From the IMG/VR virus record IMGVR_UViG_3300037961_000071, positions 1 through 25,790 of that record: 25,790 nucleotides of DNA. The stretch is one strand, 5' to 3'. This document shows, piece after piece, positions 22,245 to 25,790 of the stretch. Each line of letters opens with the position of its first letter. Within the stretch, counting starts at the first letter, position 1. The DNA comes from a virus. The notes beneath the pieces are model-generated. The model saw nothing but the letters and a program-made list of their open reading frames with translations, was not told where the DNA came from and did no database searches. Position numbers and translations under genes: made by a program.

Positions 22245-22616
22245 ATGTACTTTGATGAGTTAAATGAGAAGAATCATTTAATGTTTGCCATCAAGTATTA
22301 CGAGAACCCTCACTCAGTTACACTCGACGACTTCATGGAAGACATGAAGAAGTTTAAGTACCTGAAACGATTACTAAAAAGGTATATCAAGACGGGGGTT
22401 CTTCGTACTAACTTGATCTTGAATCATTTAATTGTTCTCTATAATGTATTTGGTGAAGGAACTCTACCTCTTCTGATGTATAAGTTAGAACGAGAGTATT
22501 GGTCCGTCCTTAAAACATTCATCATCTATCTCAATAGATACTCTGACGATGAACCAGGTTCATTGCAATCGGTAGATATTGATGACGATGTAAAAGCAGT
22601 ATTAGATACGCTATGA
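22245..22616 (+). CDS. Small hypothetical protein
   Basis: A 123-residue helical protein, MYFDELNEKNHLMFAIKYY at the start, then a basic stretch KYLKRLLKRYIKTGVLRTN and a hydrophobic LILNHLIVLYNVFGEGTL. The pattern looks conserved-phage-like and globular, but I cannot assign a function. An internal basic helix could bind nucleic acid. It begins 19 bp after the Ig-domain gene with no clear ribosome-binding site, and overlaps the next gene by four bases (ATGA-type). Confidence 0.65.
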   Translation: MYFDELNEKNHLMFAIKYYENPHSVTLDDFMEDMKKFKYLKRLLKRYIKTGVLRTNLILNHLIVLYNVFGEGTLPLLMYKLEREYWSVLKTFIIYLNRYSDDEPGSLQSVDIDDDVKAVLDTL

Positions 22617-22990
22617 TTAACGAAGACGCTCCTACTAATTCTGTTGGCACTGGTGCTGAGACTGCCCTCCCTCCGTCTCATGAACCACCTGGTATCACCA
22701 GGCTTACTCGTGCCAAGGTAAAGAAGCGTCGCTTTGAGAAGAGCGTGTCTGATATGTTGAAGACCGAAGAAATCTCAGAACAAACTGACGGTTATCTACC
22801 CTTCCGTGTGCAGTATGAAGACTCACAAGACTTCATCCTCTACGGCAAGTCCGAAGCACAGGTCAAGATTGAATTGCGTAAGATGTATAGACCTGAGATG
22901 GCGAAGAAATTCAAAGTCAAGAGACTATATCCTGCCCAGGTGATTAAGTTCTATTGGGACAAACGACAACAGGCAATGAGTGTGCAGTAA
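22613..22990 (+). CDS. Small hypothetical protein with disordered N-terminus
   Basis: A 125-residue protein. The first 40 residues (NEDAPTNSVGTGAETALPPS) are low-complexity; the APTNSVG start is one I have seen on cyanophage structural-type proteins. Residues 60-120 form a small basic domain (YLPFRVQYEDSQDFILYG, then KIELRKMYRPEMAKKFKV). The TAA overlaps the next ATG (TAATG). Its function is unknown. Confidence 0.6.
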   Translation: MINEDAPTNSVGTGAETALPPSHEPPGITRLTRAKVKKRRFEKSVSDMLKTEEISEQTDGYLPFRVQYEDSQDFILYGKSEAQVKIELRKMYRPEMAKKFKVKRLYPAQVIKFYWDKRQQAMSVQ

Positions 22991-23433
22991 TGTTAGGGTT
23001 CGGGAAACTCAATACTATTGAGGCAAAATTTGAGATCTATGAAGATCTCTCTAAAAACATGTTGGAGAAGTTGGAGCGTGCTGTTGGTACAATCTCCGAG
23101 AACTCTAATAGAGTTGCAATCATCTTGGAACGACATGAGAATCGTTTGGATGAGGGCGAAAGAACTAATGAAGCGATCATGAAACTGGTCGAACGTGTAG
23201 AACAGAAGGTAGATAAGGTAGAAGAAAGAGTTAATCAACTGTCTAGGTTCCGTTGGATCGTCATCGGATGTACTGCTGCCCTAGTGACAGTCATGGAAGC
23301 GCCCGACATGATCAAAGATATGTTGACTTCTCGCGCTGAGTCTGGTAGCATTGTTGCAGTGGACTCTCGTATGAATGAGCACAGTCGATCAAGACTATAT
23401 TCAGAGGGCATCGTACCGCCTGGACAAATTTAA
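22990..23433 (+). CDS. Coiled-coil membrane protein, XhlA-like arrangement
   Basis: A 147-residue protein starting at ATG 22990, which overlaps the previous stop. A long heptad-like coiled coil covers about residues 18-84 (MKLVERVEQKVDKVEERVNQ near its end). A membrane helix follows (about 87-103, FRWIVIGCTAALVTVME), then a short soluble tail. The coil-then-membrane order resembles haemolysin XhlA-type proteins of phage lysis modules, but that is only an architectural similarity; a spanin-like or structural role is equally possible. Its last 59 bp are shared with the gp61 start in another frame. Confidence 0.6.
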   Translation: MLGFGKLNTIEAKFEIYEDLSKNMLEKLERAVGTISENSNRVAIILERHENRLDEGERTNEAIMKLVERVEQKVDKVEERVNQLSRFRWIVIGCTAALVTVMEAPDMIKDMLTSRAESGSIVAVDSRMNEHSRSRLYSEGIVPPGQI

Positions 23434-24367
23434 GAAAGTCAAGAACGGACTTTACAATTTCCGCTGCCCTTACTGTGGTGACTCACAGAAGCACAAGAAT
23501 AAGGCACGCGGATATTTCTTTATGATCAAGCAGCGTATGGTCTACAAGTGTCACAACTGTGGCATCGGTAGAACCTGTGCTAACTTCCTGAAAGAGATTG
23601 CACCAGAGGTATACTCTGAGTATCAACTAGAAAAGTATCGCCAAGGTCGCACTGGTAAAGGTAGCACCGTGGAAGAGATTGTATTGCCAGATAGTAAACC
23701 ACGGTTTACTAACAGAGCACAAGATCTGAAAAAGATATCTGATCTAAATAATGAACACCCAGCGAAACAATATCTCCTCAACCGTCAAATCCCAGAAGAA
23801 CAACTGGGGCGGTTTTACTATGCCGATAGGTTCAAGCGATGGGTAAACAGTCAAAAGCATACGTTCGATTCATTACAGAATGATCGACCTAGAATTATTA
23901 TCCCTCTCATTGGTGAGGACGGTGTTTGGTTTGGAATCCAAGGTCGCTCTATGGATCCAACAAGCACGCTACGATACATCACAGTAATGTTTGAGGACAG
24001 ACTCAAACTATTTGGACAAGACCATGTAAACTCTGAGGAAACGATTTATGTCACAGAAGGACCCTTCGACAGTGCTTTCATTACCAATGCTGTTGCTATG
24101 TGTGGCAGCGATGTTGACCACAGCACTCTTCCTTATCGAGATCGGGTCTGGGTTTTCGACAACGAACCGCGTAACAGACAAATCGTGCAGCGGATTGACG
24201 CTGCCATCAGAAGCAAGGAGAAGGTGGTCATCTGGCCAACGTCCGTAACTTGCAAGGACATCAATGACATGGTATTGCAAGGACTAAATCCTTCTGCTAT
24301 AATTAAAGACAATACTTTCTCTGGATTAGAGGCACAACTTAAATTTACCGATTGGAAAAAAGTATGA
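23375..24367 (+). CDS. 61: DNA primase gp61
   Basis: A 330-residue primase making RNA primers for lagging-strand synthesis with gp41. A zinc ribbon uses C31-x-x-C34 (RCPYCGDS) and C59-x-x-C62 (KCHNCG). The TOPRIM core is visible as YVTEGPFDSAFI with E228, WVFDNEPRNRQIV, and CKDINDMV near the end. Length fits T4 gp61 (342 aa). It starts inside the preceding coiled-coil gene and ends with an ATGA overlap with nrdA. Its distance from gp41 (about 9 kb) is normal for T4-like phages. Confidence 0.94.
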   Translation: MSTVDQDYIQRASYRLDKFKKVKNGLYNFRCPYCGDSQKHKNKARGYFFMIKQRMVYKCHNCGIGRTCANFLKEIAPEVYSEYQLEKYRQGRTGKGSTVEEIVLPDSKPRFTNRAQDLKKISDLNNEHPAKQYLLNRQIPEEQLGRFYYADRFKRWVNSQKHTFDSLQNDRPRIIIPLIGEDGVWFGIQGRSMDPTSTLRYITVMFEDRLKLFGQDHVNSEETIYVTEGPFDSAFITNAVAMCGSDVDHSTLPYRDRVWVFDNEPRNRQIVQRIDAAIRSKEKVVIWPTSVTCKDINDMVLQGLNPSAIIKDNTFSGLEAQLKFTDWKKV

Positions 24368-25790
24368 CCATCAACGTCGTCAAGCGTAACGGGCACAGCA
24401 CGCCCCTGAATCTTGAAAAGGTTCATCAAATGGTAGAGCACGCTTGTCGTGATCTTGCAGGTGTTAGTGAATCTCAGGTAGAGATGAATGCTAACCTGCA
24501 ATTCTTCGACGGTATCGAAACAAAAGATATTCAAGAGATCCTTATCAAGTCTGCAAATGATTTGATCTCTTTGGACGCACCTAACTATCAGTTTGTGGCA
24601 GCACGTTTGCTGCTGTTTTCTCTTAGGAAGTCAGTGTACAAGGCGCATCCTGACTCTCACCCCACCCTAAAAACTCAGGTAGACAAGGGTATTGTGCTCG
24701 GAGTCTATGACAAGACCCTTGCAGGGGCATACAGCGACGACGAGTGGGCGATCCTGGACTCATACATTGACCATGATCGTGACTATTTGTTCACATATGC
24801 TGGCATTCGTCAGGTAGCAGATAAATACCTGGTACAGGATCGGAGTAGCGGCGAAGTATTTGAAACTCCCCAGTTCATGTACATGCTAATTGCTGCAACT
24901 CTCTTCCAAAAATATCCAGAGGAGACTCGTCTTGAATACGTCAGACGATACTACGACGCAATCTCAAAGCACCTCATCAACATTCCCACACCTATCATGG
25001 GAGGGGTGCGAACTCCACTTCGACAATTTGCTAGCTGTGTTCTTGTTGATGTTGATGACACCCTCGATAGCATCTTTACTTCTGATATGGCTATCGGCAA
25101 GTATGTTGCACAAAGGGCGGGCATCGGTATCAACGCGGGTAGAATCCGTGGCATCAACAGTAAAATCAGAGGCGGAGAAGTTCAACACACAGGTGTTGTT
25201 CCGTTCCTCAAAAAGTTTGAGAGCACTGTCAGATGCTGCACTCAAAATGGCATACGAGGCGGAAGCGCGACTGTCCACTTCCCAATCTGGCACCAAGAAA
25301 TCGAAGACATCCTAGTATTAAAGAACAATAAGGGAACTGAGGACAATCGTGTTCGCAAACTTGACTACTCTATTCAACTGAGTAAACTGTTCTATGAACG
25401 TTTTATTAGAAATGAGACCATCACTCTTTTCAGTCCTCACGATGTTCCTGGTCTATACGATTCTTTTGGGACTCCCGCTTTTGATAATCTTTACACCAAA
25501 TACGAGGCAGACACCAGCATCCCAAGTAGGACCGTACCTGCACAGGAACTGATCCTGAATCTGTTGAAGGAGCGTGCTGAAACTGGTCGTGTTTATCTGA
25601 TGAACATCGATCACTGTAATGATCACTCTTCCTTCAAGGACAAAGTGAACATGTCTAACCTGTGTCAAGAGATCACTCTGCCTACTGATCCTATCAATCA
25701 TATTGATGAGGACGCTGGTGAGATTGCTCTCTGCATTTTGTCTGCTGTCAACGTTGGCAAGATCAGAAAGATTGATGACCTGGAAAACAT
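24364..25790 (+). CDS. nrdA: Ribonucleoside-diphosphate reductase class Ia large subunit, 5' part
   Basis: The frame is open from ATG 24364 to the window end (about 475 residues) and continues beyond. It closely follows E. coli NrdA. The N-terminal ATP-cone starts VVKRNGHSTPLNLEKVHQMV. SCVL holds the redox cysteine C225. YVAQRAGIGINAGRIRG and FSPHDVPGLYDSF follow. The active-site NLCQE gives N432, C434 and E436, and GEIALC holds the partner cysteine C457. It reduces ribonucleoside diphosphates to deoxyribonucleotides with NrdB. The ATG overlaps the gp61 stop. Cyanophages use such enzymes to feed DNA synthesis; nrdB is expected downstream. Confidence 0.97.
   Translation, partial: MTINVVKRNGHSTPLNLEKVHQMVEHACRDLAGVSESQVEMNANLQFFDGIETKDIQEILIKSANDLISLDAPNYQFVAARLLLFSLRKSVYKAHPDSHPTLKTQVDKGIVLGVYDKTLAGAYSDDEWAILDSYIDHDRDYLFTYAGIRQVADKYLVQDRSSGEVFETPQFMYMLIAATLFQKYPEETRLEYVRRYYDAISKHLINIPTPIMGGVRTPLRQFASCVLVDVDDTLDSIFTSDMAIGKYVAQRAGIGINAGRIRGINSKIRGGEVQHTGVVPFLKKFESTVRCCTQNGIRGGSATVHFPIWHQEIEDILVLKNNKGTEDNRVRKLDYSIQLSKLFYERFIRNETITLFSPHDVPGLYDSFGTPAFDNLYTKYEADTSIPSRTVPAQELILNLLKERAETGRVYLMNIDHCNDHSSFKDKVNMSNLCQEITLPTDPINHIDEDAGEIALCILSAVNVGKIRKIDDLEN

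Noticed and set aside
1-25790. tRNA genes, CRISPR arrays, insertion sequences, attachment sites
   Set aside because: I saw no cloverleaf pattern, spaced repeats, transposase, or terminal inverted repeats; gaps between genes are too short for most of these.

Overview
The window looks like a segment of a T4-like cyanophage (marine cyanomyovirus) genome. Three things point to this. There is a T4-type replication and repair set: gp62, RegA, gp43, UvsX, gp41 and gp61. There are genes typical of cyanophages: Hsp20, a NodU-type carbamoyltransferase, a MazG-like protein, NrdA and 2OG-Fe(II) oxygenases. Genes are packed tightly with ATGA, TAATG and TGATG junctions, and T4-style late promoters (CTAAATA or TATAAATA/AATAAATA) sit in the few gaps. 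No host gene, tRNA, CRISPR array or insertion sequence was seen.

Layout. Positions 1-2779 (+) hold the end of an HNH-type endonuclease, a 2OG oxygenase, a Dam-type methylase, clamp-loader subunit gp62, RegA and a small unknown. A carbamoyltransferase follows (2779-4230). A late promoter then leads three small membrane or proline-rich proteins (4252-5573). A minus-strand island (5353-7191) encodes two clear and one probable Sec-exported protein and has its own late promoter. It converges on the plus-strand genes and overlaps them by about 220 bp of apparently dual-coding DNA. Divergent late promoters (7192-7356) separate this island from hsp20, whose unit ends at a strong terminator (8001-8024). 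The replication block comes next: three small genes, gp43, uvsX, a second 2OG oxygenase, gp41 helicase, a MazG-like protein and two small genes (8038-15344).

Two late units follow. The first (15376-18985) has an SH3-like protein of unknown function, a protein with a ligase-like KxDG motif, and an HxGH nucleotidyltransferase. The N-terminus of that nucleotidyltransferase resembles the capsid-targeting peptide of T4 internal proteins. The second (19008-21372) encodes a long basic, probably virion-internal protein and three small proteins, and ends at a terminator (21379-21402). A late promoter abuts that terminator and drives an Ig-domain virion or decoration protein (21443-22225). Three small conserved-looking genes, gp61 primase and the 5' part of nrdA complete the window; nrdA runs off the right edge.

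How it fits together. Replication proteins (gp43, gp62, gp41, gp61, UvsX) and nucleotide supply or clean-up (NrdA, MazG-like) support DNA synthesis, with RegA as translational repressor. Late promoters drive structural, internal, exported and heat-shock proteins. The best leads for something undescribed are the ligase-like plus CTS-tagged nucleotidyltransferase pair, the exported minus-strand cassette with its unusual start, and the antiparallel coding overlap.
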